Source of the DNA: Plasmopara viticola
Lineage: Eukaryota > Oomycota > Peronosporomycetes > Peronosporales > Peronosporaceae
Length of the DNA stretch: 64,000 nt
NCBI GenBank assembly: GCA_001695595.3
Contig: MBPM02000008.1
Span: 1,612,001 to 1,676,000 of the forward strand
Reading direction: 5' to 3'
Positions 46,312 to 57,510 of this stretch are shown piece after piece. A program made the position numbers and the translations under genes. Numbering within the stretch: the stretch's first letter is position 1; each line of letters opens with the position of its first letter. Under the pieces are notes generated by a model that searched no databases, was not told the DNA's origin, and saw only the letters and a list, made by a program, of their open reading frames with translations.

Positions 46312-46383
46312 GCCCCTATAGCTCAGTGGTAGAGCACCCGCTTAGTAAGCGGAAGGTCGGTAGTTCAATCCTGCCTGGGGGCA
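46312..46383 (+). tRNA. tRNA-Thr (AGT), restored gene at LINE-E 5' end
   Basis: 72 nt, same sequence as 8761, abutting the LINE-E 5' end. Confidence 0.95.
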
Positions 46384-46792
46384 TTTCTCAGACAATTATA
46401 ACAAAACTCGTTCATCTCGCCCTCAGCAATCGTGAGCAGTGTGTCTAATAATTTCCTTGCTCTATTTATGCGTTATCAATAATACACTATCAAACCTTCA
46501 TTACGGCGTAAGATAAAATATAGACCTTTTTTAGCTAGCTTGACTAGTAGAGGGATACACCCAAGATACTTCCGTCTCTATTAGCATTTAACTTTATCGG
46601 TGATGCCCTTTTAAGCGTACCTCCTTTTGAAACTCCCAATTTCTCCGATAAAGTTAGAACTATAGCGGGAAGTTATCAGCAAAATTCGGGCTCCCCATAA
46701 AACCCAATTAAGTACACCCAGGCCATAGCGATGGCGTGCAGACTGTTTCGTGTGATGGCAATGTAGATAGTGTGTTGTCGTCGGCAGCAATT

Positions 46793-46864
46793 GCCCCTAT
46801 AGCTCAGTGGTAGAGCACCCGCTTAGTAAGCGGAAGGTCGGTAGTTCAATCCTGCCTGGGGGCA
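46793..46864 (+). tRNA. tRNA-Thr (AGT)
   Basis: 72 nt, same sequence as 8761. Its spacer has a local rearrangement at 47020-47055 (gactagactag, accatacagat) that adds about 17 bp. Confidence 0.95.
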
Positions 46865-47285
46865 TTTCTCAGACAATTATAACAAAACTCGTTCATCTCG
46901 CCCTCAGCAATCGTGAGCAGTGTGTCTAATAATTTCTCTATTTATGCGTTATCAATAATACACTATCAAACCTCCATTACGGCGTAAGATAAAATATAGA
47001 CCTTTTTTAGCTAGCTTGACTAGACTAGTAGAGGGACTACACCATACAGATACCCAAGATACTTCCGTCTCTATTAGCATTTAACTTTATCGGCGGTGCC
47101 CTTTTAAGCGTACCTCCTTTTGAAACTCCCGATTTCTCCCATAAAGTTAGAACTATAGCGGGAAGTTATCAGCAAAATTCGGGCTCCCCATAAAACCCAA
47201 TTAAGTACACCCAGGCCATAGCGATGGCGTGCAGACTGTTTCGTGTGATGGCAATGTAGATAGTGTGTTGTCGTCGGCAGCAATT

Positions 47286-47356
47286 GCCCCTATAGCTCAG
47301 TGGTAGAGCACCCGCTTAGTAAGCGGAAGGTCGGTAGTTCAATCCTGCCTGGGGCA
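47286..47356 (+). tRNA. tRNA-Thr (AGT), 71 nt, one G short in acceptor
   Basis: The 3' acceptor strand has four G instead of five, shifting pairing by one. It is either a damaged gene or a homopolymer error in the assembly. Confidence 0.75.
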
Positions 47357-47763
47357 TTTCTCAGACAATTATAACAAAACTCGTTCATCTCGCCCTCAGC
47401 AATCGTGAGCAGTGTGTCTAATAATTTCATTGCTCTATTTATGCGTTATCAATAATACACTATCATACCTTTATTACGGCGTAAGATAAAATATAGACCA
47501 CTTTTAGCTAGCTTGACTAGTAGAGGGATACACCCAAGATACTTCCGTCTCTATTAGCATTTAACTTTATCGGCGGTGCCCTTTTAAGCGTACCTCCTTT
47601 TGAAACTCCCGATTTCTCCCATAAAGTTAGAACTATAGCGGGAAGTTATCAGCAAAATTCGGGCTCCCCATAAAACCCAATTGAGTACACCCAGGCCATA
47701 GCGATGGCGTGCAGACTGTTTCGTGTGATGGCAATGTATAGTGTGTTGTCGTCGGCAGCAATT

Positions 47764-47835
47764 GCCCCTATAGCTCAGTGGTAGAGCACCCGCTTAGTAA
47801 GCGGAAGGTCGGTAGTTCAATCCTGCCTGGGGGCA
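47764..47835 (+). tRNA. tRNA-Thr (AGT)
   Basis: 72 nt, same sequence as 8761. The upstream spacer ends aatgtatagtg, having lost two bases of tatttag. Confidence 0.95.
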
Positions 47836-48242
47836 TTTCTCAGACAATTATAACAAAACTCGTTCATCTCGCCCTCAGCAATCGTGAGCAGTGTGTCTAA
47901 TAATTTCTGCTCTATTTATGCGTTATCAATAATACACTATCAAACCTCCATTACGGCGTAAGATAAAATATAGACCACTTTTAGCTAGCTTGACTAGTAG
48001 AGGGATACACCCAAGATACTTCCGTCTCTATTAGCATTTAACTTTATCGGCGGTGCCCTTTTAAGCGTACCTCCTTTTGAAACTCCCGATTTCTCCCATA
48101 AAGTTAGAACTATAGCGGGAAGTTATCAGCAAAATTCGGGCTCCCCATAAAACCCAATTGAGTACACCCAGGCCATAGCGATGGCGTGCAGACTGTTTCG
48201 TGTGATGGCAATGTAGATAGTGTGTTGTCGTCGGCAGCAATT

Positions 48243-48314
48243 GCCCCTATAGCTCAGTGGTAGAGCACCCGCTTAGTAAGCGGAAGGTCGGTAGTTCAAT
48301 CCTGCCTGGGGGCA
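48243..48314 (+). tRNA. tRNA-Thr (AGT)
   Basis: 72 nt, same sequence as 8761. The next spacer is class A'-like, with cccataaataaaataaag. Confidence 0.95.
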
Positions 48315-48716
48315 TTTCTCAGACAATTATAACAAAACTCGTTCATCTCGCCCTCAGCAATCGTGAGCAGTGTGTCTAATAATTTCTCTATTTATGCGTT
48401 ATCAATAATACACTATCAAACCTCCATTACGGCGTAAGATAAAATATAGACCTTTTTAGCTAGCTTGACTAGTAGAGGGATACACCCAAGATACTTCCGT
48501 CTCTATTAGCATTTAACTTTATCGGTGATGCCCTTTTAAGCGTACCTCCTTTTGAAACTCCCATAAATAAAATAAAGTTAGAACTATAGCGGGAAGTTAT
48601 CAGCAAAATTCGGGCTCCCCATAAAACCCAATTGAGTACACCCAGGCCATAGCGATGGCGTGCAGACTGTTTCGTGTGATGGCAATGTAGATAGTGTGTT
48701 GTCGTCGGCAGCAATT

Positions 48717-48787
48717 GCCCCTATAGCTCAGTGGTAGAGCACCCGCTTAGTAAGCGGAAGGTCGGTAGTTCAATCCTGCCTGGGGCA
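48717..48787 (+). tRNA. tRNA-Thr (AGT), 71 nt, one G short in acceptor
   Basis: Same one-G loss in the 3' acceptor strand as the copy at 47286; otherwise unchanged. Confidence 0.75.
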
Positions 48788-49191
48788 TTTCTCAGACAAT
48801 TATAACAAAACTCGTTCATCTCGCCCTCAGCAATCGTGAGCAGTGTGTCTAATAATTTCTCTGTTTATGCGTTATCAATAATACACTATCATACCTTTAT
48901 TACGGCGTAAGATAAAATATAGACCACTTTTAGCTAGCTTGACTAGTAGAGGGATACACCCAAGATACTTCCGTCTCTATTAGCATTTAACTTTATCGGC
49001 GGTGCCCTTTTAAGCGTACCTCCTTTTGAAACTCCCGATTTCTCCCATAAAGTTAGAACTATAGCGGGAAGTTATCAGCAAAATTCGGGCTCCCCATAAA
49101 ACCCAATTAAGTACACCCAGGCCATAGCGATGGCGTGCAGACTGTTTCGTGTGATGGCAATGTAGATAGTGTGTTGTCGTCGGCAGCAATT

Positions 49192-49263
49192 GCCCCTATA
49201 GCTCAGTGGTAGAGCACCCGCTTAGTAAGCGGAAGGTCGGTAGTTCAATCCTGCCTGGGGGCA
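49192..49263 (+). tRNA. tRNA-Thr (AGT)
   Basis: 72 nt, same sequence as 8761. The following spacer has lost atta before cggcgtaag. Confidence 0.95.
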
Positions 49264-49661
49264 TTTCTCAGACAATTATAACAAAACTCGTTCATCTCGC
49301 CCTCAGCAATCGTGAGCAGTGTGTCTAATAATTTCTCTGTTTATGCGTTATCAATAATACACTATCATACCTTTACGGCGTAAGATAAAATATAGACCTT
49401 TTTTAGCTAGCTTGACTAGTAGAGGGATACACCCAAGATACTTCCGTCTCTATTAGCATTTAACTTTATCGGTGATGCCCTTTTAAGCGTACCTCCTTTT
49501 GAAACTCCCGATTTCTCCATAAAGTTAGAACTATAGCGGTAAGTTATCAGCAAAATTCGGGCTCCCCATAAAACCCAATTGAGTACACCCAGGCCATAGC
49601 GATGGCGTGCAGACTGTTTCGTGTGATGGCAATGTATAGTGTGTTGTCGTCGGCAGCAATT

Positions 49662-49732
49662 GCCCTATAGCTCAGTGGTAGAGCACCCGCTTAGTAAGCG
49701 GAAGGTCGGTAGTTCAATCCTGCCTGGGGGCA
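49662..49732 (+). tRNA. tRNA-Thr (AGT), 71 nt, one C short in acceptor
   Basis: The 5' acceptor strand reads gcccta instead of gccccta. The remainder is intact. Confidence 0.75.
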
Positions 49733-50136
49733 TTTCTCAGACAATTATAACAAAACTCGTTCATCTCGCCCTCAGCAATCGTGAGCAGTGTGTCTAATAA
49801 TTTCTCTATTTATGCGTTATCAATAATACACTATCAAACCTCCATTACGGCGTAAGATAAAATATAGACCTTTTTTAGCTAGCTTGACTAGTAGAGGGAT
49901 ACACCCAAGATACTTCCGTCTCTATTAGCATTTAACTTTATCGGTGATGCCCTTTTAAGCGTACCTCCTTTTGAAACTCCCGATTTCTCCCATAAAGTTA
50001 GAACTATAGCGGTAAGTTATCAGCAAAATTCGGGCTCCCCATAAAACCCAATTGAGTACACCCAGGCCATAGCGATGGCGTGCAGACTGTTTCGTGTGAT
50101 GGCAATGTAGATAGTGTGTTGTCGTCGGCAGCAATT

Positions 50137-50152
50137 GCCCCTATAGCTCAGT
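50137..50152 (+). repeat. tRNA-Thr stub at SINE-2
   Basis: nt 1-16 of tRNA-Thr, repeated at 50412. Confidence 0.9.
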
Positions 50153-50411
50153 TGAAAGTTGTCATGTATTTAATCTTAACACAACCTATACCTTCTCGGC
50201 TTGGCTAGGATTTCTACATTTACATTTTTAGTCTGAATATTCTTTTTCGTCTTGTTATTGTCTTTTTCTTGATCGGGGCCGGAAATATTTCGCTTGGGCC
50301 GTCCTCTCCCCAAGTCTGGTTGATTACGAAGTTTGTCCGGTGTGGGGCTCGAACCCGCACCACACACCGTGAGGACCAGAAGCATAATCCACTAACCCAC
50401 GCCACCGGGTT
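50153..50411 (-). mobile_element. SINE-2
   Basis: 259 bp. Plus-strand 5' junction ccgggtt then gcccc. It has private changes such as ggggccgg near 50276 and a one-G loss in the cttgggccg block. Confidence 0.85.
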
Positions 50412-50483
50412 GCCCCTATAGCTCAGTGGTAGAGCACCCGCTTAGTAAGCGGAAGGTCGGTAGTTCAATCCTGCCTGGGGGCA
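50412..50483 (+). tRNA. tRNA-Thr (AGT), restored gene at SINE-2 5' end
   Basis: 72 nt, same sequence as 8761. Its spacer has a duplicated gt pair (gtgtgtgtct). Confidence 0.95.
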
Positions 50484-50896
50484 TTTCTCAGACAATTATA
50501 ACAAAACTCGTTCATCTCGCCCTCAGCAATCGTGAGCAGTGTGTGTGTCTAATAATTTCCTTGCTCTATTTATGCGTTATCAATAATACACTATCAAACC
50601 TCCATTACGGCGTAAGATAAAATATAGACCTTTTTTAGCTAGCTTGACTAGTAGAGGGATACACCCAAGATACTTCCGTCTCTATTAGCATTTAACTTTA
50701 TCGGCGGTGCCCTTTTAAGCGTACCTCCTTTTGAAACTCCCGATTTCTCCCATAAAGTTAGAACTATAGCGGGAAGTTATCAGCAAAATTCGGGCTCCCC
50801 ATAAAACCCAATTAAGTACACCCAGGCCATAGCGATGGCGTGCAGACTGTTTCGTGTGATGGCAATGTAGATAGTGTGTTGTCGTCGGCAGCAATT

Positions 50897-50968
50897 GCCC
50901 CTATAGCTCAGTGGTAGAGCACCCGCTTAGTAAGCGGAAGGTCGGTAGTTCAATCCTGCCTGGGGGCA
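50897..50968 (+). tRNA. tRNA-Thr (AGT)
   Basis: 72 nt, same sequence as 8761. Downstream spacer has ttaaggcg and acaccctggcc. Confidence 0.95.
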
Positions 50969-51372
50969 TTTCTCAGACAATTATAACAAAACTCGTTCAT
51001 CTCGCCCTCAGCAATCGTGAGCAGTGTGTCTAATAATTTCTCTGTTTATGCGTTATCAATAATACACTATCATACCTTTATTAAGGCGTAAGATAAAATA
51101 TAGACCTTTTTTAGCTAGCTTGACTAGTAGAGGGATACACCCAAGATACTTCCGTCTCTATTAGCATTTAACTTTATCGGTGATGCCCTTTTAAGCGTAC
51201 CTCCTTTTGAAACTCCCAATTTCTCCGATAAAGTTAGAACTATAGCGGGAAGTTATCAGCAAAATTCGGGCTCCCCATAAAACCCAATTAAGTACACCCT
51301 GGCCATAGCGATGGCGTGCAGACTGTTTCGTGTGATGGCAATGTAGATAGTGTGTTGTCGTCGGCAGCAATT

Positions 51373-51388
51373 GCCCCTATAGCTCAGT
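51373..51388 (+). repeat. tRNA-Thr stub at SINE-3
   Basis: nt 1-16 of tRNA-Thr, repeated at 51650. Confidence 0.9.
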
Positions 51389-51649
51389 TGAAAGTTGTCA
51401 TGTATTTAATCTTAACACAACCTATACCTTCTCGGCTTGGCTAGGATTTCTACATTTACATTTTTAGTCTGAATATTCTTTTTCGTCTTGTTATTGTCTT
51501 TTTCTTGATCGGGGTCGGAAATATTTCGCTTGGGGCCGTCCTCTCCCCAAGTCTGGTTGATTACGAAGTTTGTCCGGTGTGGGGCTCGAACCCGCACCAC
51601 ACACCCGTGAGGACCAGAAGCATAATCCACTAACCCACGCCACCGGGTT
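51389..51649 (-). mobile_element. SINE-3
   Basis: 261 bp, with an extra C in the head (acacccgtg). Junction ccgggtt then gcccc. Confidence 0.85.
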
Positions 51650-51721
51650 GCCCCTATAGCTCAGTGGTAGAGCACCCGCTTAGTAAGCGGAAGGTCGGTA
51701 GTTCAATCCTGCCTGGGGGCA
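51650..51721 (+). tRNA. tRNA-Thr (AGT), restored gene at SINE-3 5' end
   Basis: 72 nt, same sequence as 8761. Confidence 0.95.
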
Positions 51722-52125
51722 TTTCTCAGACAATTATAACAAAACTCGTTCATCTCGCCCTCAGCAATCGTGAGCAGTGTGTCTAATAATTTCTCTATTT
51801 ATGCGTTATCAATAATACACTATCAAACCTCCATTACGGCGTAAGATAAAATATAGACCTTTTTTAGCTAGCTTGACTAGTAGAGGGATACACCCAAGAT
51901 ACTTCCGTCTCTATTAGCATTTAACTTTATCGGTGGTGCCCTTTTAAGCGTACCTCCTTTTGAAACTCCCGATTTCTCCGATAAAGTTAGAACTATAGCG
52001 GTAAGTTATCAGCAAAATTCGGGCTCCCCATAAAACCCAATTAAGTACACCCAGGCCATAGCGATGGCGTGCAGACTGTTTCGTGTGATGGCAATGTAGA
52101 TAGTGTGTTGTCGTCGGCAGCAATT

Positions 52126-52197
52126 GCCCCTATAGCTCAGTGGTAGAGCACCCGCTTAGTAAGCGGAAGGTCGGTAGTTCAATCCTGCCTGGGGGCA
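52126..52197 (+). tRNA. tRNA-Thr (AGT)
   Basis: 72 nt, same sequence as 8761. The spacer has lost one base just after the gene (attttcagac). Confidence 0.95.
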
Positions 52198-52600
52198 TTT
52201 TCAGACAATTATAACAAAACTCGTTCATCTCGCCCTCAGCAATCGTGAGCAGTGTGTCTAATAATTTCTCTATTTATGCGTTATCAATAATACACTATCA
52301 TACCTTTATTACGGCGTAAGATAAAATATAGACCACTTTTAGCTAGCTTGACTAGTAGAGGGATACACCCAAGATACTTCCGTCTCTATTAGCATTTAAC
52401 TTTATCGGTGATGCCCTTTTAAGCGTACCTCCTTTTGAAACTCCCGATTTCTCCGATAAAGTTAGAACTATAGCGGTAAGTTATCAGCAAAATTCGGGCT
52501 CCCCATAAAACCCAATTAAGTACACCCAGGCCATAGCGATGGCGTGCAGACTGTTTCGTGTGATGGCAATGTAGATAGTGTGTTGTCGTCGGCAGCAATT

Positions 52601-52616
52601 GCCCCTATAGCTCAGT
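52601..52616 (+). repeat. tRNA-Thr stub at SINE-4
   Basis: nt 1-16 of tRNA-Thr, repeated at 52876. Confidence 0.9.
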
Positions 52617-52875
52617 TGAAAGTTGTCATGTATTTAATCTTAACACAACCTATACCTTCTCGGCTTGGCTAGGATTTCTACATTTACATTTTTAGTCTGA
52701 ATATTCTTTTTCGTCTTGTTATTGTCTTTTTCTTGATCGGGGTCGGAAATATTTCGCTTGGGGCCGTCCTCTCCCCAAGTCTGGTTGATTACGAAGTTTG
52801 TCCGGTGTGGGGCTCGAACCCGCACCACACACCGTGAGGACCAGAAGCATAATCCACTAACCCACGCCACCGGGT
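52617..52875 (-). mobile_element. SINE-4
   Basis: 259 bp. Junction ccgggt then gcccc, the shortest 5' junction in the set. Confidence 0.85.
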
Positions 52876-52947
52876 GCCCCTATAGCTCAGTGGTAGAGCA
52901 CCCGCTTAGTAAGCGGAAGGTCGGTAGTTCAATCCTGCCTGGGGGCA
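52876..52947 (+). tRNA. tRNA-Thr (AGT), restored gene at SINE-4 5' end
   Basis: 72 nt, same sequence as 8761. Confidence 0.95.
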
Positions 52948-53351
52948 TTTCTCAGACAATTATAACAAAACTCGTTCATCTCGCCCTCAGCAATCGTGAG
53001 CAGTGTGTCTAATAATTTCTCTATTTATGCGTTATCAATAATACACTATCAAACCTCCATTACGGCGTAAGATAAAATATAGACCTTTTTTAGCTAGCTT
53101 GACTAGTAGAGGGATACACCCAAGATACTTCCGTCTCTATTAGCATTTAACTTTATCGGCGGTGCCCTTTTAAGCGTACCTCCTTTTGAAACTCCCGATT
53201 TCTCCCATAAAGTTAGAACTATAGCGGGAAGTTATCAGCAAAATTCGGGCTCCCCATAAAACCCAATTAAGTACACCCAGGCCATAGCGATGGCGTGCAG
53301 ACTGTTTCGTGTGATGGCAATGTAGATAGTGTGTTGTCGTCGGCAGCAATT

Positions 53352-53423
53352 GCCCCTATAGCTCAGTGGTAGAGCACCCGCTTAGTAAGCGGAAGGTCGG
53401 TAGTTCAATCCTGCCTGGGGGCA
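53352..53423 (+). tRNA. tRNA-Thr (AGT)
   Basis: 72 nt, same sequence as 8761. The spacer (ttaaggcg, acaccctggcc) matches that after 50897, so a SINE-plus-units block was copied here. Confidence 0.95.
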
Positions 53424-53827
53424 TTTCTCAGACAATTATAACAAAACTCGTTCATCTCGCCCTCAGCAATCGTGAGCAGTGTGTCTAATAATTTCTCTGT
53501 TTATGCGTTATCAATAATACACTATCATACCTTTATTAAGGCGTAAGATAAAATATAGACCTTTTTTAGCTAGCTTGACTAGTAGAGGGATACACCCAAG
53601 ATACTTCCGTCTCTATTAGCATTTAACTTTATCGGTGATGCCCTTTTAAGCGTACCTCCTTTTGAAACTCCCAATTTCTCCGATAAAGTTAGAACTATAG
53701 CGGGAAGTTATCAGCAAAATTCGGGCTCCCCATAAAACCCAATTAAGTACACCCTGGCCATAGCGATGGCGTGCAGACTGTTTCGTGTGATGGCAATGTA
53801 GATAGTGTGTTGTCGTCGGCAGCAATT

Positions 53828-53898
53828 GCCCCTATAGCTCAGTGGTAGAGCACCCGCTTAGTAAGCGGAAGGTCGGTAGTTCAATCCTGCCTGGGGCA
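53828..53898 (+). tRNA. tRNA-Thr (AGT), 71 nt, one G short in acceptor
   Basis: Four G instead of five in the 3' acceptor strand. Confidence 0.75.
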
Positions 53899-54307
53899 TT
53901 TCTCAGACAATTATAACAAAACTCGTTCATCTCGCCCTCAGCAATCGTGAGCAGTGTGTCTAATAATTTCATTGCTCTATTTATGCGTTATCAATAATAC
54001 ACTATCATACCTTTATTACGGCGTAAGATAAAATATAGACCACTTTTAGCTAGCTTGACTAGTAGAGGGATACACCCAAGATACTTCCGTCTCTATTAGC
54101 ATTTCACTTTATCGGTGATGCCCTTTAAAGCGTACCTCCTTTTGAAACTCCCGATTTCTCCCATAAAGTTAGAACTATAGCGGGAAGTTATCAGCAAAAT
54201 TCGGGCTCCCCATAAAACCCAATTGAGTACACCCAGGCCATAGCGATGGCGTGCAGACTGTTTCGTGTGATGGCAATGTAGATAGTGTGTTGTCGTCGGC
54301 AGCAATT

Positions 54308-54323
54308 GCCCCTATAGCTCAGT
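54308..54323 (+). repeat. tRNA-Thr stub at SINE-5
   Basis: nt 1-16 of tRNA-Thr, repeated at 54586. Confidence 0.9.
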
Positions 54324-54585
54324 TGAAAGTTGTCATGTATTTAATCTTAACACAACCTATACCTTCTCGGCTTGGCTAGGATTTCTACATTTACATTTTT
54401 AGTCTGAATATTCTTTTTCGTCTTGTTATTGTCTTTTTCTTGATCGGGGTCGGAAATATTTCGCTTGGGGCCGTCCTCTCCCCAAGTCTGGTTGATTACG
54501 TAATTTGTCCGATGTGAGGCTCGAACCCGCACCACACACCGTGAGGACCAGAAGCATAATCCACTAACCCACGCCACCGGGTCAA
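54324..54585 (-). mobile_element. SINE-5
   Basis: 262 bp. Junction ccgggtcaa then gcccc, unlike every other copy. Private changes in the B-box region (gatgtgaggctcgaa). Confidence 0.85.
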
Positions 54586-54657
54586 GCCCCTATAGCTCAG
54601 TGGTAGAGCACCCGCTTAGTAAGCGGAAGGTCGGTAGTTCAATCCTGCCTGGGGGCA
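54586..54657 (+). tRNA. tRNA-Thr (AGT), restored gene at SINE-5 5' end
   Basis: 72 nt, same sequence as 8761. Confidence 0.95.
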
Positions 54658-55066
54658 TTTCTCAGACAATTATAACAAAACTCGTTCATCTCGCCCTCAG
54701 CAATCGTGAGCAGTGTGTCTAATAATTTCATTGCTCTATTTATGCGTTATCAATAATACACTATCAAACCTCCATTACGGCGTAAGATAAAATATAGACC
54801 ACTTTTAGCTAGCTTGACTAGTAGAGGGATACACCCAAGATACTTCCGTCTCTATTAGCATTTAACTTTATCGGCGGTGCCCTTTTAAGCGTACCTCCTT
54901 TTGAAACTCCCGATTTCTCCCATAAAGTTAGAACTATAGCGGGAAGTTATCAGCAAAATTCGGGCTCCCCATAAAACCCAATTGAGTACACCCAGGCCAT
55001 AGCGATGGCGTGCAGACTGTTTCGTGTGATGGCAATGTAGATAGTGTGTTGTCGTCGGCAGCAATT

Positions 55067-55082
55067 GCCCCTATAGCTCAGT
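55067..55082 (+). repeat. tRNA-Thr stub at SINE-6
   Basis: nt 1-16 of tRNA-Thr, repeated at 55344. Confidence 0.9.
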
Positions 55083-55343
55083 TGAAAGTTGTCATGTATT
55101 TAATCTTAACACAACCTATACCTTCTCGGCTTGGCTAGGATTTCTACATTTACATTTTTTAATCTGAAGATTCTTTTTCGTCTTGTTATTGTCTTATTCT
55201 TGATCGGGGTCGGAAATATTTCGCTTGGGGCCGTCCTCTCCCAAGTCTGGTTGATTACGAAGTTTGTCCGGTGTGGGGCTCGAACCCGCACCACACACCG
55301 TGAGGACCAGAAGCATAATCCACTAACCCACGCCACCGGGTCT
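55083..55343 (-). mobile_element. SINE-6
   Basis: 261 bp. Junction ccgggtct then gcccc. Body changes include tttttaatctg and one missing C in ctctcccaag. Confidence 0.85.
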
Positions 55344-55415
55344 GCCCCTATAGCTCAGTGGTAGAGCACCCGCTTAGTAAGCGGAAGGTCGGTAGTTCAA
55401 TCCTGTCTGGGGGCA
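55344..55415 (+). tRNA. tRNA-Thr (AGT), one T-stem change
   Basis: 72 nt, with C to T at nt 63 (cctgtctggg). This turns a G-C pair of the T stem into G-T, which is tolerable. SINE-6 lies upstream. Confidence 0.92.
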
Positions 55416-55819
55416 TTTCTCAGACAATTATAACAAAACTCGTTCATCTCGCCCTCAGCAATCGTGAGCAGTGTCTCTAATAATTTCTCTGTTTATGCGT
55501 TATCAATAATACACTATCATACCTTTATTACGGCGTAAGATAAAATATAGACCACTTTTAGCTAGCTTGACTAGTAGAGGGATACACCCAAGATACTTCC
55601 GTCTCTATTAGCATTTAACTTTATCGGCGGTGCCCTTTTAAGCGTACCTCCTTTTGAAACTCCCGATTTCTCCCATAAAGTTAGAACTATAGCGGGAAGT
55701 TATCAGCAAAATTCGGGCTCCCCATAAAACCCAATTAAGTACACCCAGGCCATAGCGATGGCGTGCAGACTGTTTCGTGTGATGGCAATGTAGATAGTGT
55801 GTTGTCGTCGGCAGCAATT

Positions 55820-55835
55820 GCCCCTATAGCTCAGT
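55820..55835 (+). repeat. tRNA-Thr stub at SINE-7
   Basis: nt 1-16 of tRNA-Thr, repeated at 56095. Confidence 0.9.
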
Positions 55836-56094
55836 TGAAAGTTGTCATGTATTTAATCTTAACACAACCTATACCTTCTCGGCTTGGCTAGGATTTCTAC
55901 ATTTACATTTTTATTCTGAAGATTCTTTTTCGTCTTGTTATTGTCTTTTTCTTGATCGGGGTCGGAAATATTTCGCTTGGGCCGTCCTCTCCCCAAGTCT
56001 GGTTGATTACGAAGTTTGTCCGGTGTGGGGCTCGAACCCGCACCACACACCGTGAGGACCAGAAGCATAATCCACTAACCACGCCACCGGGTCT
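55836..56094 (-). mobile_element. SINE-7
   Basis: 259 bp. Junction ccgggtct then gcccc. One C is lost in the head (taaccacgcc), and the body reads ttattctgaag. Confidence 0.85.
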
Positions 56095-56166
56095 GCCCCT
56101 ATAGCTCAGTGGAAGAGCACCCGCTTAGTAAGCGGAAGGTCGGTAGTTCAATCCTGCCTGGGGGCA
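56095..56166 (+). tRNA. tRNA-Thr (AGT), one D-loop change
   Basis: 72 nt, with T to A at nt 19 (cagtggaagagc) in the D loop, just past the A-box core. SINE-7 lies upstream. Confidence 0.92.
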
Positions 56167-56567
56167 TTTCTCAGACAATTATAACAAAACTCGTTCATCT
56201 CGCCCTCAGCAATCGTGAGCAGTGTGTCTAATAATTTCTCTGTTTATGCGTTATCAATAATACACTATCATACCTTTATTAAGGCGTAAGATAAAATATA
56301 GACCTTTTTTAGCTAGCTTGACTAGTAGAGGGATACACCCAAGATACTTCCGTCTCTATTAGCATTTAACTTTATCGGTGATGCCCTTTTAAGCGTACCT
56401 TTTTGAAACTCCCAATTTTTCCGATAAAGTTAGAACTATAGCGGGAAGTTATCAGCAAAATTCGGGCTCCCATAAAACCCAATTAAGTACACCCTGGCCA
56501 TAGCGATGGCGTGCAGACTGTTTCGTGTGATGGCAATGTAGATAGTGTGTTGTCGTCGGCAGCAATT

Positions 56568-56638
56568 GCCCCTATAGCTCAGTGTAGAGCACCCGCTTAG
56601 TAAGCGGAAGGTCGGTAGTTCAATCCTGCCTGGGGGCA
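56568..56638 (+). tRNA. tRNA-Thr (AGT), 71 nt, one G short in D loop
   Basis: The D loop reads agtgta instead of agtggta, removing one of the two conserved G residues that contact the T loop. Function is doubtful. Confidence 0.72.
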
Positions 56639-57037
56639 TTTCTCAGACAATTATAACAAAACTCGTTCATCTCGCCCTCAGCAATCGTGAGCAGTGTGTC
56701 TAATAATTTCTCTATTATGCGTTATCAATAATACACTATCAAACCTCCAATACGGCGTAAGATAAAATATAGACCTTTTTTAGCTGGCTTGACTAGAGGG
56801 ATACACCCAAGATACTTCCGTCTCTATTAGCATTTTACTTTATCGGTGGTGCCCTTTTAAGCGTACCTCCTTTTGAAACTCCCGATTTCTCCCATAAAGT
56901 TAGAACTATAGCGGTAAGTTATCAGCAAAATTCGGGCTCCCCATAAAACCCAATTGAGTACACCAGGCCATAGCGATGGCGTGCAGACTGTTTCGTGTGA
57001 TGGCAATGTAGATAGTGTGTTGTCGTCGGCAGCAATT

Positions 57038-57109
57038 GCCCCTATAGCTCAGTGGTAGAGCACCCGCTTAGTAAGCGGAAGGTCGGTAGTTCAATCCTGC
57101 CTGGGGGCA
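57038..57109 (+). tRNA. tRNA-Thr (AGT)
   Basis: 72 nt, same sequence as 8761. Confidence 0.95.
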
Positions 57110-57510
57110 TTTCTCAGACAATTATAACAAAACTCGTTCATCTCGCCCTCAGCAATCGTGAGCAGTGTGTCTAATAATTTCTCTATTTATGCGTTATCAA
57201 TAATACACTATCAAACCTCCATTACGGCGTAAGATAAAATATAGACCTTTTTAGCTAGCTTGACTAGTAGAGGGATACACCCAAGATACTTCCGTCTCTA
57301 TTAGCATTTAACTTTATCGGTGATGCCCTTTTAAGCGTACCTCCTTTTGAAACTCCCGATTTCTCCCATAAAGTTAGAACTATAGCGGGAAGTTATCAGC
57401 AAAATTCGGGCTCCCATAAAACCAATTGAAGTACACCCAGGCCATAGCGATGGCGTGCAGACTGTTTCGTGTGATGGCAATGTAGATAGTGTGTTGTCGT
57501 CGCAGCAATT

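Noticed and set aside
52640..52870. A 76-codon minus-strand frame in each SINE
   Set aside because: It coincides with the tRNA-like head and body of the SINE, shifts frame freely between copies, and starts inside the Pol III promoter region; a SINE needs no protein.
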